Positions 18,030 through 27,618 of a DNA stretch of 64,000 nt are shown here, piece by piece. The position numbers and the translations under genes are program-made. The notes under the pieces were generated by a model that was given only the letters and a program-made list of their open reading frames with translations, was not told where the DNA came from and ran no database searches. The stretch covers positions 732,501-796,500 of the forward strand of contig JAOSKU010000001.1 of assembly GCA_027493445.1 (NCBI GenBank), written 5' to 3'. Origin of the DNA: Thermoleophilia bacterium (lineage in GTDB: Bacteria; Actinomycetota; Thermoleophilia; RBG-16-64-13). Each line of letters begins with the position of its first letter. The stretch's first letter is position 1.

Positions 18030-19079
18030 TCAGAACTGCGTGATGAAACGCAGGTCGTTCTCGTAGAAGAGCCGCAGGTCGGTGACCCCGTGCTTGAGCA
18101 TGGCGATGCGCTCGATGCCCATGCCGAAGGCAAAGCCGGTGTACTCCTCGGGGTCGTAGTCGACGAAGTCGAAGACGTTGGGATCGACCATGCCGGCTCC
18201 CAGAATCTCCAGCCACCCCGAGCGCTTGCACAGCCGGCAACCGGCTCCCTCGCAGATCATGCACGAGACGTCGACTTCTACCGATGGTTCGGTGAAGGGG
18301 AAGAAGTGAGGTCGCAGGCGAACACTGCGCTCTTCGCCGAACATAGCCTTGGCGAAGGTTTCAAGCGTGCCCTTCAGATCGGCCAGGGTGATGCCGTGAT
18401 CGACCACCAGACCCTCCACTTGGTGGAACATGGGCGTGTGGGTGGCGTCGTTGTCGCGGCGGTAGGCCTTGCCCGGCACGATGACGTATACGGGGGGCTG
18501 CTGCTTCTCCATGGTGCGCACCTGCACGGGCGATGTGTGCGTGCGCAGCAGCACCAGATCGTTAACGAAGAAGGTATCGTGCAGAGAGCGCGCCGGATGG
18601 TCCGGCGGATGGTTCAGCGCCTCGAAGTTGTAGTAATCGGTCTCGACTTCCGGTCCTTCGGCCACCTCGTAGCCCATGCCCATGAAGATGTCCTCGATCT
18701 CCCTCTGGGTGGAGGTGATGAGATGCAAGTGTCCCAGGGGGAGAGCGCGCCCGGGGAGCGTGACGTCGATGCGGTCGCGCTCCAGGGCGTGGACCAGCTC
18801 CTCCCGCTCGAGCACGTCACGTCGGGCCGCGATCGCTCCTTCGAGCTCCTTCTTCACCACATTACCGAAGCGACCCACGGCCGGTCGTTCCTGGGCGGGG
18901 AGTTCGGGGATGCTGCGCAGCAGCACCGTCAGGTGGGCCTTGCGCCCCAGGAAGCGAACCCGGGCCTCCTCCAAGGCCGCCAGGTCGGTCGCCCCCTCGA
19001 CGGCCTGCATGCCTTGCTCGTAAAGACCCCTGAGGTCTGGGCGTTCGATGTGGGCCAAGATGGCTTCATTCGCGGGAAT
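18030..19079 (-). CDS. pheS: Phenylalanyl-tRNA synthetase alpha subunit
   Basis: Catalytic subunit. Class II motifs include the substrate region HPARSLHDTFF, RTHTSPVQVRTM, FHQVEGLVVD, and the C-terminal motif 3 GMGIERIAMLKHG. The start is unusual. Between an in-frame TAG and the conserved N-terminus there is no ATG or GTG. The strong site GGAGGAGAGGAGG ends five bases before an ATT at 19079. The next usable codon, TTG at 19058, is 26 bases from that site. ATT is therefore the better-placed start, giving about 349 residues; TTG gives 342. A base error in an ATG is also possible. Confidence 0.9.
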   Translation of the reverse strand: MPANEAILAHIERPDLRGLYEQGMQAVEGATDLAALEEARVRFLGRKAHLTVLLRSIPELPAQERPAVGRFGNVVKKELEGAIAARRDVLEREELVHALERDRIDVTLPGRALPLGHLHLITSTQREIEDIFMGMGYEVAEGPEVETDYYNFEALNHPPDHPARSLHDTFFVNDLVLLRTHTSPVQVRTMEKQQPPVYVIVPGKAYRRDNDATHTPMFHQVEGLVVDHGITLADLKGTLETFAKAMFGEERSVRLRPHFFPFTEPSVEVDVSCMICEGAGCRLCKRSGWLEILGAGMVDPNVFDFVDYDPEEYTGFAFGMGIERIAMLKHGVTDLRLFYENDLRFITQF

Positions 19080-19107
19080 GGGTTCCTCCTCTCCTCCGTC
19101 GAGCCGT

Positions 19108-19941
19108 TTACGCTAGCAGAGCCCCGGCGCCTTTGCCAAGGCGGCCGCGGCTGAGCTCGTAGAGCAGGACGGTGGCCGCCATGGCCACATTCAGTGAGTC
19201 GAAGCGGGCCTGGGCTATGGCCACCCGGCGAGCGCCCGCTCCCAGGTCAGGCAGCCCCCCGCGCTCCGAACCCAACACCAGTACCACCCCGCCCCGCACC
19301 AAGGCTAAGGACGAGGCCGTCTCCTCGCCTCGGGGATCAGCCACGATCACCGTGGGAACGGCCTCTCCCCGAGAAGAGCCCGCCCGCAGCTTGGCAGCCA
19401 TGTCCTCCGCGGAGACGTCGACCACCACCCGGGTCAGGAACTGAGCACCCATGCCCGCCCGCAGGGCCTTGGGGCCGTAGGGGTCAGCTGTTCCTGGGCT
19501 GCAGGCCACTCCCGCCGCCCCGAAGGCCACGACGCCGCGCACGATGGTACCCACGTTGCCCGGGTCGCCGACGCCGTGGAGGTATACGACGATGCCCTCG
19601 TCCACAGCCAAGTCTCCCAGGGACCACTCGACGAGCTCGTGCACGGCCACCACGTCGGCGGCGCCGCCCAGGCCGGAAGCCCGGGCCAACACCTCCTCGG
19701 AGCACACGCCAATGTCGAGCTCGTCTTCTTGGGCTGCCTGGCGCAGCTCGGCCGGGATGCGCCCCACGACATCTTCCCTGACCAGCAGCAGCAGCGGGTA
19801 CTCCTCCACCCGCACGGCCGCCTCCAAGAGGTCGAAGCCCTCCGCTACGAACAGCCCGCGCTCCCTGCGCGTTTTCTTCTTCTGCAGTTTGTGCGCCAGC
19901 TTGACGGTGTCGTTGTGCGCGCTCTCGATGGTCTTGATCAC
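19108..19941 (-). CDS. SpoU/TrmH-family RNA 2'-O-methyltransferase
   Basis: S-adenosylmethionine-dependent RNA ribose methyltransferase with the trefoil-knot fold; 277 residues. The three SPOUT signatures are present: GDPGNVGTIVR, VLGSERGGLP and SLNVAMAATVLLYE. The N-terminal ~95 residues form the substrate-binding domain typical of RlmB/TsnR-like enzymes (ESAHNDTVKLAHKLQKKKTRRERGLFVAEG). The target (23S rRNA or tRNA) cannot be read from the sequence. Adjacency to pheST is common in Gram-positive genomes. Confidence 0.9.
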   Translation of the reverse strand: MIKTIESAHNDTVKLAHKLQKKKTRRERGLFVAEGFDLLEAAVRVEEYPLLLLVREDVVGRIPAELRQAAQEDELDIGVCSEEVLARASGLGGAADVVAVHELVEWSLGDLAVDEGIVVYLHGVGDPGNVGTIVRGVVAFGAAGVACSPGTADPYGPKALRAGMGAQFLTRVVVDVSAEDMAAKLRAGSSRGEAVPTVIVADPRGEETASSLALVRGGVVLVLGSERGGLPDLGAGARRVAIAQARFDSLNVAMAATVLLYELSRGRLGKGAGALLA

Positions 19942-19953
19942 GGCCGTGGCCCC

Positions 19954-21282
19954 CTATCCTAGCGGAAGCTGCTCTTCAGGCAGTATCACACGGCCGGCCC
20001 GCTGGCGAGCGGCCAGGGCGACCCCAAGGGTAACGGGTCCCACTCTGCCCGTGTACATGGTGAGAATGATGAGCACTTTGCCCAACCCTGAGAGATCCGG
20101 CGTGAGCCCCAACGAAAGACCCACCGTACCGAAAGCGGAGAAGACCTCGAACAGACCTTCGGTGACTGTGATCTCGTGACCGGTGGACAAGAGCAAGACG
20201 GTCACCACGGCAATGAAGGCTATGGAGAAGCTCAACACGGTCAGAGCTTTCAGCACCTGACCTTGGCCGATGCGCCGGCTGAACGCCTCCACGTTGGTCT
20301 TGCCGCGAGCGGTGGCCCAGATAGAGGCGAGTATCACCCCGAAGGTGGTGGTCTTGATGCCGCCCCCGGTCGACTCGGGGGAGGCTCCGACGAACATGAG
20401 GAAGATCATGATGAAGATGGTCGCGTCGCCTATGGAAGCCATGGGCACGGTGTTGAACCCGGCCGTGCGGGGCGTCACGGCCTGGAAGAAGGCCGTGATG
20501 ACCTTCTGCGGGGCGCCGAGGCCGGCCATGGCCGGCGACTCCCACTCGATGAGCAGGAAACCGATCGTTCCGAACAGCAGCAGCCCGGCCGTCACCAGCA
20601 ACACCATCTTCGCCTGCAGCGAAAGGTGGTACGAGCCTCTTTCCCTGCGGGCCAGCTCCAGCACCACGGGGAAGCCCAGGCCGCCGAAGATGATCAAGAG
20701 GGCGACCACCAGGTTGACCAACGGGTCGGTCCGGAAGCCCTCCAGATTGTCGGAGAAGAGGGCGAAACCGGCGTTGTTGAAGGCGCTTACGGAATGGAAG
20801 GCGCCGTATCCCACAGCCTTGGCGAGGGAATAGTCGTAGCGCAGCGCGAAGTTGCCGGCGAGAACGACTGCCCCTACAACCTCGAAAACGGCGGTCATGG
20901 CAAGCAAGGCCAGCACCAGCCGCACGATACCCGACAGACGTACGTGACCCAGGGTCTCTTGCACCACCAAGCGACTCTGCAGGCCGACGCGCCTGCCGGC
21001 CAGGATCACGAGCAGGGTGGCCCCCGTCATGATGCCCAGGCCCCCGATCTGGATGAGAAAGGCGATGACGAACTTGCCGAGTGGAGTGAACACGGTGGCC
21101 GTATCGACCGTGATCAGACCCGTCACGCAAACGGCCGAGGCTGAGGTGAACAGCGCGTCGAGGTAGCTGAACGACGCGGGGTCGCTGGTCATACCCGGAA
21201 GCATGAGGACCAGCGACCCCGCGAAGATCGCTACGGCGAAACTCAGGAGGACGATCTGCGGAGGCGAGAGTCTAGCGCGCAT
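19954..21282 (-). CDS. TrkH/KtrB-type potassium transporter membrane subunit
   Basis: A 442-residue integral membrane protein with four repeated M1-P-M2 units. The pore loops read SAVCVTGL, HSVSAFNNAGF, STGGGIKTTTF and SAFGTVGLS, with the selectivity Gly in each. The length and short N-terminus fit KtrB better than E. coli TrkH. A cytoplasmic RCK partner (KtrA/TrkA) would be expected but is not next to it or elsewhere in the window. It lies between the RNA methyltransferase (12 bp away) and rplT. Confidence 0.92.
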   Translation of the reverse strand: MRARLSPPQIVLLSFAVAIFAGSLVLMLPGMTSDPASFSYLDALFTSASAVCVTGLITVDTATVFTPLGKFVIAFLIQIGGLGIMTGATLLVILAGRRVGLQSRLVVQETLGHVRLSGIVRLVLALLAMTAVFEVVGAVVLAGNFALRYDYSLAKAVGYGAFHSVSAFNNAGFALFSDNLEGFRTDPLVNLVVALLIIFGGLGFPVVLELARRERGSYHLSLQAKMVLLVTAGLLLFGTIGFLLIEWESPAMAGLGAPQKVITAFFQAVTPRTAGFNTVPMASIGDATIFIMIFLMFVGASPESTGGGIKTTTFGVILASIWATARGKTNVEAFSRRIGQGQVLKALTVLSFSIAFIAVVTVLLLSTGHEITVTEGLFEVFSAFGTVGLSLGLTPDLSGLGKVLIILTMYTGRVGPVTLGVALAARQRAGRVILPEEQLPLG

Positions 21283-21330
21283 GGCCCGCCTCGCCGCCCG
21301 ATCCCCTCAGGTCGCGCCCCACGACGCTGA

Positions 21331-21693
21331 CTAAGCGGAGGCCAGCGCTTCCTTGGCCTTGCCGGCGATCTCGGCGAAGACCTGGGGCTCCTGCACTGCC
21401 AGCTCAGCCAGCGTCTTGCGGTTCAGGTCGATCTTGGCCACCTTCAGCCCGTGCATGAATTCATTGTAGCTCAGCCCGTGCGAGCGGGCGCCGGCGTTGA
21501 TACGCATGATCCACAAGCGGCGGAAATCACGCTTGCGCACCTTCCTGTCCCGGTAGGCATACGTGTACGACTTCAACAACTGTTGCTTGGCTTGCCGGTA
21601 GGTCGAGTGCTTGAGGCCGTAGTAGCCTTTGGTCTCCTCGAGGACCTTGCGACGTTTCTTCTGTGCGCTGTTGCTGCGCTTCACCCTGGCCAT
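21331..21693 (-). CDS. rplT: 50S ribosomal protein L20
   Basis: A 120-residue basic protein with the canonical start MARVKRSNSAQKKRRKVLEETKGYYG and the core RDFRRLWIMRINAGARSHGLSYN-type segment. It binds 23S rRNA early in large-subunit assembly. It follows rpmI by 12 bp in the conserved infC-rpmI-rplT order. L20 is known in other bacteria to repress this operon by binding its mRNA, which is relevant to the structured leader upstream of infC. Confidence 0.97.
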   Translation of the reverse strand: MARVKRSNSAQKKRRKVLEETKGYYGLKHSTYRQAKQQLLKSYTYAYRDRKVRKRDFRRLWIMRINAGARSHGLSYNEFMHGLKVAKIDLNRKTLAELAVQEPQVFAEIAGKAKEALASA

Positions 21694-21705
21694 GGTGCAC
21701 TCCTC

Positions 21706-21900
21706 CTACGCGCCCAGAAGGTCCTTGACCCGCGCCCTATCGCCGGCGTGGAAGGGGGCGTCCTTGCGGAACTTCCTCTTGCGCTTGCTCGATTTCTTCG
21801 TGAGGATGTGGCTCCCGAACGCCCGGCGGCGTAGAAGCTTGCCGGTGCCGGTGACCTTCACCCGTTTCTTCGTCCCGCTGTGAGTCTTGTGCTTGCTCAT
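21706..21900 (-). CDS. rpmI: 50S ribosomal protein L35
   Basis: A 64-residue, very basic protein. The ATG at 21900 gives [21 protein letters not shown], which aligns with the conserved L35 start. An ATG seven codons earlier would add MKGESRR and is less likely. The 134-bp gap to infC contains the small perfect hairpin GAGGCC-TG-GGCCTC. Confidence 0.95.
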   Translation of the reverse strand: MSKHKTHSGTKKRVKVTGTGKLLRRRAFGSHILTKKSSKRKRKFRKDAPFHAGDRARVKDLLGA

Positions 21901-22034
21901 CCGTCGTGACTCTCCCTTCATCGCCCTGCAACACGAACCGGGCCCATCCGCGCGCAGGCGACGCGGTCAGGCCAGAGGCCCAGGCCTCGAGAAACGATAT
22001 GTCCGACCCGCTGGCCGCGGATCTCGAGAGAAGA

Positions 22035-22550
22035 CTACTTCTGCTTCTTGGGCGCCATCATCATGATCATGTTCCGGCCGTCCAGGTTGGGTTGTGACTC
22101 GATGTCGCCCAGCTCGGTCAGGTCCTCGGCCATCCGGCGCAGCAGGCGCTCGCCCAGGTGCGGATGCATGAGCTCGCGTCCGCGGAACATGATGGTCACC
22201 TTGACCTTGTCGCCCTTCTTGAGAAAGCGTTCCACGTGGCCCCTCTTGACCTCGAAGTCATGGTCGTCGATCTTGGGCCGGAGCTTGATCTCCTTGATGC
22301 TGATCGTGGTCTGGCGCTTGCGCGCCTCTTTCGCCTTCTGCTCCTGCTCGTACTTGTACTTACCGTAGTCCATCACCTTGCAGACAGGCGGGCTCGCCTG
22401 CGGAGCGACCTCGACCAGGTCGAGGTTCAAGCGGTCGGCGTAGGCGAGGGCTTCCCCCAGGTTCACGACCCCGACCTGCTCCCCGTCCGGGCCGATCAGC
22501 CGGACGGCGTCTGCGCGGATCCTCTCGTTGATGCGAATGCTGTCGGCTAT
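22035..22550 (-). CDS. infC: Translation initiation factor IF-3
   Basis: Both IF-3 domains are present: the N-domain ([23 protein letters not shown]) and the C-domain ending [16 protein letters not shown] ... PKKQK. No ATG, GTG or TTG sits where the family begins. The frame is open further upstream but crosses a terminator. The best-placed codons are ATA at 22550, eight bases after GGAGGTG, or ATT at 22538 directly before CGC-ATC-AAC (RIN). Rare AUU/AUA-type starts are the known hallmark of infC and let IF-3 repress its own translation. I give the ATA start; the ATT start would be four codons shorter. Confidence 0.9.
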   Translation of the reverse strand: MADSIRINERIRADAVRLIGPDGEQVGVVNLGEALAYADRLNLDLVEVAPQASPPVCKVMDYGKYKYEQEQKAKEARKRQTTISIKEIKLRPKIDDHDFEVKRGHVERFLKKGDKVKVTIMFRGRELMHPHLGERLLRRMAEDLTELGDIESQPNLDGRNMIMMMAPKKQK

Positions 22551-22600
22551 GTCCTCAGCACCTCCCTCCGGATACACCGGATCATCTCGTTCGTGCACGC

Positions 22601-22626
22601 AAAAAGCGGCGGCACCAGCCACCGCT
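22601..22626 (-). terminator. Rho-independent terminator in the infC leader
   Basis: On the minus strand AGCGGTGGC pairs with GCCGCCGCT around a TGGT loop (nine base pairs, one G-U), followed directly by TTTTT. It lies about 50 bp before the infC start and about 130 bp after the start of transcription inferred at 22751. It can therefore act as an attenuator for infC-rpmI-rplT as well as ending thrS transcripts. Confidence 0.75.
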
Positions 22627-22661
22627 GTCCAATCCGCCATGATAACCATGGCCTGTGAGGG

Positions 22662-22718
22662 ACGCCCCGTGCCGGGACGCTCCACTCCTATGGGTAAACC
22701 CCGACGCCCACGGGGCGT
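22662..22718 (-). promoter_or_regulatory. infC leader region with mutually exclusive pairings
   Basis: CACGGGGCGT and ACGCCCCGTG form a perfect 10-bp inverted repeat (22709-22718 with 22662-22671 on the plus strand), 37 bases apart. Each arm can instead form its own local hairpin: ACGCCC with GGGCGT around 22701-22718, and GCGTCCCG with CGGGGCGT around 22662-22680. Two competing folds upstream of a terminator are the layout of a regulated leader. Its position matches the L20-leader of other bacteria, but I cannot assign it to a known RNA family. Confidence 0.5.
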
Positions 22719-22757
22719 GAGGTGGGAAGGGTGGCTTCCGCTTTATGCGCAGCGGCG

Positions 22758-22786
22758 AGTATAGCCCAGCGCTATCTCCTGCTCAA
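22758..22786 (-). promoter_or_regulatory. Promoter for infC-rpmI-rplT
   Basis: On the minus strand TTGAGC (22786-22781) and TATACT (22763-22758) are separated by exactly 17 bp. The -35 overlaps the thrS stop codon. Transcription would begin near 22751, giving a leader of about 200 nt before infC. Confidence 0.75.
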
Positions 22787-24693
22787 GTGGCGGTCACCGC
22801 GGGCAACGTGGATTCCGCGCCCACGAGCTCGAGGGCCTCCCCGCGGGAGAAGCTTCCCAGATCCCCCCGGGCGTGGGAACGCACCGACACCAGATCGGCC
22901 TCGATCTCTCGATCACCCACGATCAACATGAAGGGCACCTTCTCGAGTTCGTGGTCACGGATCTTGCGCCCCATCGACTCGGTGCGATCGTCGACCTCAG
23001 CACGCAGGTCGGCCCGGGTGAGTTCCGCGGCCAGGGCGCGGGCGTACGGGTTGTGCCGGTCAGCCACGGGGATGACCACCGCCTGCACCGGAGCCAGCCA
23101 GGCCGGAAAGGCCCCGCCGTAATGCTCGATCAGGATGCCCAGAAAGCGCTCGATGCTCCCGAGCACGGTGCGGTGGATCATGACCGGACGGTGGCGCTGA
23201 TTATCTTCGCCCACATATTCGAGCTCGAAACGCTCGGGCATAGCGAAATCGAGCTGACAGGTAGCGCACTGCCAGGTACGGCCCATCACGTCCTCGATGT
23301 GGAAGTCGATCTTCGGTCCGTAGAAGGCGCCGTCGCCCGGGTTGAGCTGGTAGCCGAGCCCCGACCGTTCGAGGGCCCCGGCCAGGGCCTGCTCGGCCGC
23401 GGCCCACATCTCGTCGGTTCCGATGGACTTGGGCGGTCGTGTGGAGAGCTCCAGGTGCACCTTCTCGAAACCGAACGTGCGGTACATGCGCATGACCAGC
23501 TCGATGACGCCCACCACCTCGTCCTCGATCTGCCCGGGCAGGCAGTAGATGTGGGCGTCGTCCTGGGTGAAGGTGCGCACCCGGAAGAGGCCGTGAAGAA
23601 CCCCGGACAGCTCGTGTCGGTGCACCAGCCCCAGCTCGGCCATGCGCAGAGGGAAGTCCCGGTAGGAGTGCTGGTCCGTCTTGTGGATCAGGATGCCGCC
23701 CGGGCAGTTCATGGGCTTCACTGCAAAGTCCGCCTCGTCGATGCGGGTGAAGTACATGTTGTCTTTGTAGTGTTCCCAGTGACCGGACTGCTCCCAGAGG
23801 GCGCGGTCGAGGATGATCGGGGTCTTGATCTCCTCGTAGCCGGCGGCGCGGTGCTCGGCCCGCCAGTACTCGAGCAACGCGTTCACCACGCGCATGCCCT
23901 TGGCGTGGAAGAAAGGGAAGCCCGGGCCTTCGTCGTGGAAGCTGAAGAGATCGAGCTCGCGGCCCAACTTGCGGTGGTCGCGCTGGCGGGCCATCTCCAG
24001 GCGCTCCAGATAGGCGTCCAGGTCCTTCTGCGAGGGAAAGGCCGTGCCGTAGACCCGGGTGAGCATGGGGTTGGCGGCGTCGCCCCGCCAATAGGCACCG
24101 GCCGTGGAGAGCAGCTTCACGGCGGGAATGCGACCGGTGTCGGGCAGGTGGGGTCCCCGGCACAGGTCGACGAAATCACCGTGCTGATAGACGCTTATGA
24201 CGGCTTCTTCGGGAAGCTCCTCGATGAGCTCCACCTTGTAGGGTTCGTCTGAAAAAATCTCCAGGGCCTCGGCCCGGGACACCTCCCGGCGCCGGAAGGG
24301 CCTGGCCGCCTCGATGGAGCGTTGCATCTCGTCCTGGAAGCGGGTCAGGTCGTCTTCGCTGATGGGCTCGGGGAACTCGAAGTCGTAGTAGAAGCCGTCC
24401 TTGATGGCCGGCCCGATGGCCACCTTGGTGCCGGGATACACGTGGGTGGCCGCCTCCGCCAGCACGTGGGCGCTCGAGTGGCGCAGCACCTCCAGGCCCG
24501 CTTCGGACTTCAAGGTGACGATGCTCACCTGGTTTCCCTCCCGGACCGGGGTGCTCAGGTCGACCAGGTGGTCGTCGATGGTGGCCGCGACCGCCGCCTT
24601 CGCCAGCCGGGGCCCGATTGTCTCCGCCACGGTGAGGGCGGTGGCCCCCTCAGGCACGGAGAGCGGGGATCCGTCCGGCAGGATGACGTTCAT
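22783..24693 (-). CDS. thrS: Threonyl-tRNA synthetase
   Basis: A 636-residue class II synthetase. The N-terminal TGS domain (MNVILPDGSPLSVPEGATALTVAE) is followed by the editing domain with its HSSAHVLAEA motif. The catalytic core has the zinc-site MNCPGG, and the C-terminus is an anticodon-binding domain (LAPVQAVVIPVADRHNPYA). The ATG at 24693 follows AGAGAGG. A TATACT -10 lies at 24731-24736 on the minus strand with no good -35. No T-box leader is visible. Confidence 0.97.
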   Translation of the reverse strand: MNVILPDGSPLSVPEGATALTVAETIGPRLAKAAVAATIDDHLVDLSTPVREGNQVSIVTLKSEAGLEVLRHSSAHVLAEAATHVYPGTKVAIGPAIKDGFYYDFEFPEPISEDDLTRFQDEMQRSIEAARPFRRREVSRAEALEIFSDEPYKVELIEELPEEAVISVYQHGDFVDLCRGPHLPDTGRIPAVKLLSTAGAYWRGDAANPMLTRVYGTAFPSQKDLDAYLERLEMARQRDHRKLGRELDLFSFHDEGPGFPFFHAKGMRVVNALLEYWRAEHRAAGYEEIKTPIILDRALWEQSGHWEHYKDNMYFTRIDEADFAVKPMNCPGGILIHKTDQHSYRDFPLRMAELGLVHRHELSGVLHGLFRVRTFTQDDAHIYCLPGQIEDEVVGVIELVMRMYRTFGFEKVHLELSTRPPKSIGTDEMWAAAEQALAGALERSGLGYQLNPGDGAFYGPKIDFHIEDVMGRTWQCATCQLDFAMPERFELEYVGEDNQRHRPVMIHRTVLGSIERFLGILIEHYGGAFPAWLAPVQAVVIPVADRHNPYARALAAELTRADLRAEVDDRTESMGRKIRDHELEKVPFMLIVGDREIEADLVSVRSHARGDLGSFSRGEALELVGAESTLPAVTAT

Positions 24694-24846
24694 GAGACCT
24701 CTCTATCCACGGGGTTCGCAGCCGGAATGAAGTATAGCAAGGGGCTCGGCGTCCTCCGCCCGCGCGACCAGCGCGATTCCGCGGCCGCGCCCGCCGGACT
24801 TGCGTCGCGTTCCCGCACGCGCGAGAATGGCACCCTGAGGGGGCCC

Positions 24847-27580
24847 ATGACACACCACGTTCACCCGCTGCGCTCGATCCCGCACGACCGGAACGCGACC
24901 ACCGGTCCGAAGGCCGCCGGGCTCGCGCGGCTCTGCGCCCTCGGTTTCCCGGTGCCCGACGGCTTCTGTATCGACGCGGGAGCCTGTGACACCCATCTGG
25001 CCTCTCTGGAACTGACTCCCCCGGCCTTCGACCAGGTTGATCGGGTGACTCTACCCGCATTCCGGGCGGCCGTCATCGAGGCGGCTCTCGATCCCGACTT
25101 GGCCCGGGAGATCTCGCGAGCCGCGGACAACCTGGGAAGGGGGCCGCTGGCCGTGCGTTCCTCGGCTCTCGAAGAGGATGGCGCCAACCTGTCGTTCGCC
25201 GGACAGCACGGCACCTACTTTATCGCCGGTCGAGCCGGGTGTCTGGACGCGGTCAAGCACTGCTGGGCATCGTTGTGGTCCGACCGGGCCCAGGCATACC
25301 GATGCCGGCGGACGGGCGGGCCCGCACCGGCCATGGCGGTCGTCGTGCAACGGCTCGTGGCGGCGGACGCCGCGGGTGTGGCCTTCACGGCCGATCCCCT
25401 GACAGGCAGGAATGATCGAGTCGTCGTGGAGTCCTGCTTCGGGCTGGGTGAGGCGCTGGTGTCGGGTAAGGTCTCACCCGATCGGTTCGTGGTCGAAGCC
25501 TCGAGCCGTCGTGTGCTCGACCGGCAGATCGCCAGGAAGACGGTAGAGGTCTCCCCCGGGCCCGACGGCCGCGTATACCAGTGGGCGGTGCCAGTCGCCA
25601 GGGCCGCCATGCCTTCTCTCGACGACCGGAGCCTCCACCAGGTGGTCGATCTTGCCCTGCGCGCGCAGGAAATCTTCGGCCATCCGCTCGACCTCGAATG
25701 GGCGCTCGAGGGCCGCCAGGTCGTCCTCCTGCAGGCCCGGCCCATCACGACTCTTCCCGAGAGCGACGTGCTTCGCTCCCCGGTCGCATCATCCGGTTGC
25801 GGAACCACTCCGCCTGCGACGAGCGCTGTAGCGGCGGACAGGCAGCCGGACGTCGCCCAATCAGCGGGGCGCGCGCTCTCGCCCGGCTCCCGACCGGAGA
25901 CTGTGTGGAGCAACGTGAACACGGGCGAGGTGCTGCCCGGTGTCATCTCACCCATGACCTGGTCGATCATCGAACGGCTCATCGATCCCATGATCTCGGC
26001 GATCTTTGGACGGCTTGGCATCCGGCTGACCGACGAACCCCTCGTGCGCCTCATCGCCGGCCGGGCCTACTTCAACGCCTCCGCCCTGGCGGACGCCTTC
26101 CGCGCCATTCCGGCCCTGGGCCGAGTCGAGCTGGATGAGATTCTTGGGGGCATGCAAAGACTCCCCGATGAGCCGGGCTACGGCGACGGTCGAGCCGTGG
26201 ATCGCCCACGACAGCTGGCGCGTGCGCTGCGTCTCCTCCCGCACGTGCCCCGGGCTCTGGCCTGGTTCAGAGTACACACGCCCTCACGCGGCCTTCGCTT
26301 TGCCCGAGCCATGCGTCGCCGTACCGAGGAGCTGATGGATTTTGACTTGGAAAGCGCCAGCGAAGACTTCTTGGTTGCCCGTTTGAAGGAGATGGTGCAG
26401 GCCCTCCACACCGGCACCGAGTGTATCGCCTACGCGGGTGTGGGCATGGCCCACTTCACCAATCTGCGGGCGCTGTGTGCGCGCTGGTTCCCGGAGGAAG
26501 GCGCCGTCCTGGCACACAGGCTGGTCACCGGTCTCGGGGGAATGGATTCGGCCGAGGCCGGCCTGAGTCTCTGGCAGCTTGCCGGGATCGCCCGTGCGGA
26601 CAAAGACCTCCGTGCCGATGTGCTCGCTCCTGGAACCTTCGCTCAGCTCCGCGAGCGCCTTGTCTCATGCGGCGAACCGAGCCGGACCTTTCTCACCGCC
26701 TGGGAGAGCTTCGTGCGCGATCACGGCCACCATGCCCAGAGCGAGATCGACGTCATGGTGGCCCGCTGGTCGGAACGCCCCGACTACCTGCTTGATCTGG
26801 TGCGCGGCTCCATCCTGGCCACCGAGCAAGGAGCCGACCCTCTGGGGGAAGGGCGAAAGCGGGCGAAGGACCGCGAGCGCCTAATCGCCGGCTGCCGGCA
26901 GCAGCTGCGTAATCCGGCCCGCCGGGCCGTGTTTGACACGCTCCTCCGTCAGGCTCAGCAGGGCTCGCTGACCCGCGAGAATACGAAGAGCGAGGCAGTG
27001 AGGCTCCTGGCCGCCATCCGCAATGTCTTTCTGGCGATGGGGGAGACTCCTGAAGGAGCAGGGCCGACTCGCTCAGGCCGACGACGTCTTTTTCTTAACC
27101 CTTGAAGAGCTCACGGAGACGCTCCGGGCAGGGCCGACTGAAGGCCTACCGGCGACCGTAGACCATAGGCGCGACGAGCGGACCCGGAACCTGGTCCTGC
27201 ACCCACCGCCGGTAGTGGTGGGCACCTACGACCCAACCAGCGGTGAGGAGCTCCGGCCCACACCCGGCGGGGTCTTCCGGGGACTGGGGGTCAGCCCAGG
27301 GCGAGCCGTGGGCCGGGCTCGAGTGATCGTCGATACAACGCGGGGAGACCACGTCATGCCCGGGGATATCCTGGTGGCCCCCTTCACCGATCCCGGCTGG
27401 ACGCCCTATTTCCTCCCCGCCTCAGCCATCGTGATGGACATGGGCGGGCTCCTCAGCCACGGCAGCATCGTTGCCCGCGAGTACGGCATCCCGGCCGTGG
27501 TCAACGTCGGCCCGGCCACCGAGACCATCGTCACGGGCCAGCTCCTGGAGGTCGACGGAGACCGGGGGAGGTACGGCTGA
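24847..27580 (+). CDS. PEP synthase / rifampin phosphotransferase-like enzyme, interrupted by one frame change
   Basis: About 910 residues in the PEP-utiliser architecture. An N-terminal ATP-grasp domain (LAVRSSALEEDGANLSFAGQ, QARPIT at its end near residue 300) comes first. A middle domain starts WSNVNTGEVLPGVISPMTWS. The C-terminal phosphohistidine swivel domain carries the catalytic His in GGLLSHGSIVAREYGIPAVV. The order ATP-grasp, helical middle, swivel-His at the C-terminus is that of rifampin phosphotransferase (RPH), not classical PpsA, which has a PEP-binding barrel after the His. The substrate is unknown. The frame changes at the G5 run 27039-27043; removing one G gives AMGRLLKEQGRLAQADDVFFL. 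ATG 24847 has GAGGGGG before it. Confidence 0.82.
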
Positions 27581-27618
27581 TCGCTGCGCCTGAATAGACC
27601 GGCGGGCCATGCGATATT

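Noticed and set aside
24694-24846. T-box leader upstream of thrS (also considered for tyrS and pheS)
   Set aside because: The upstream gaps are short and lack the T-box core sequence and a paired terminator.
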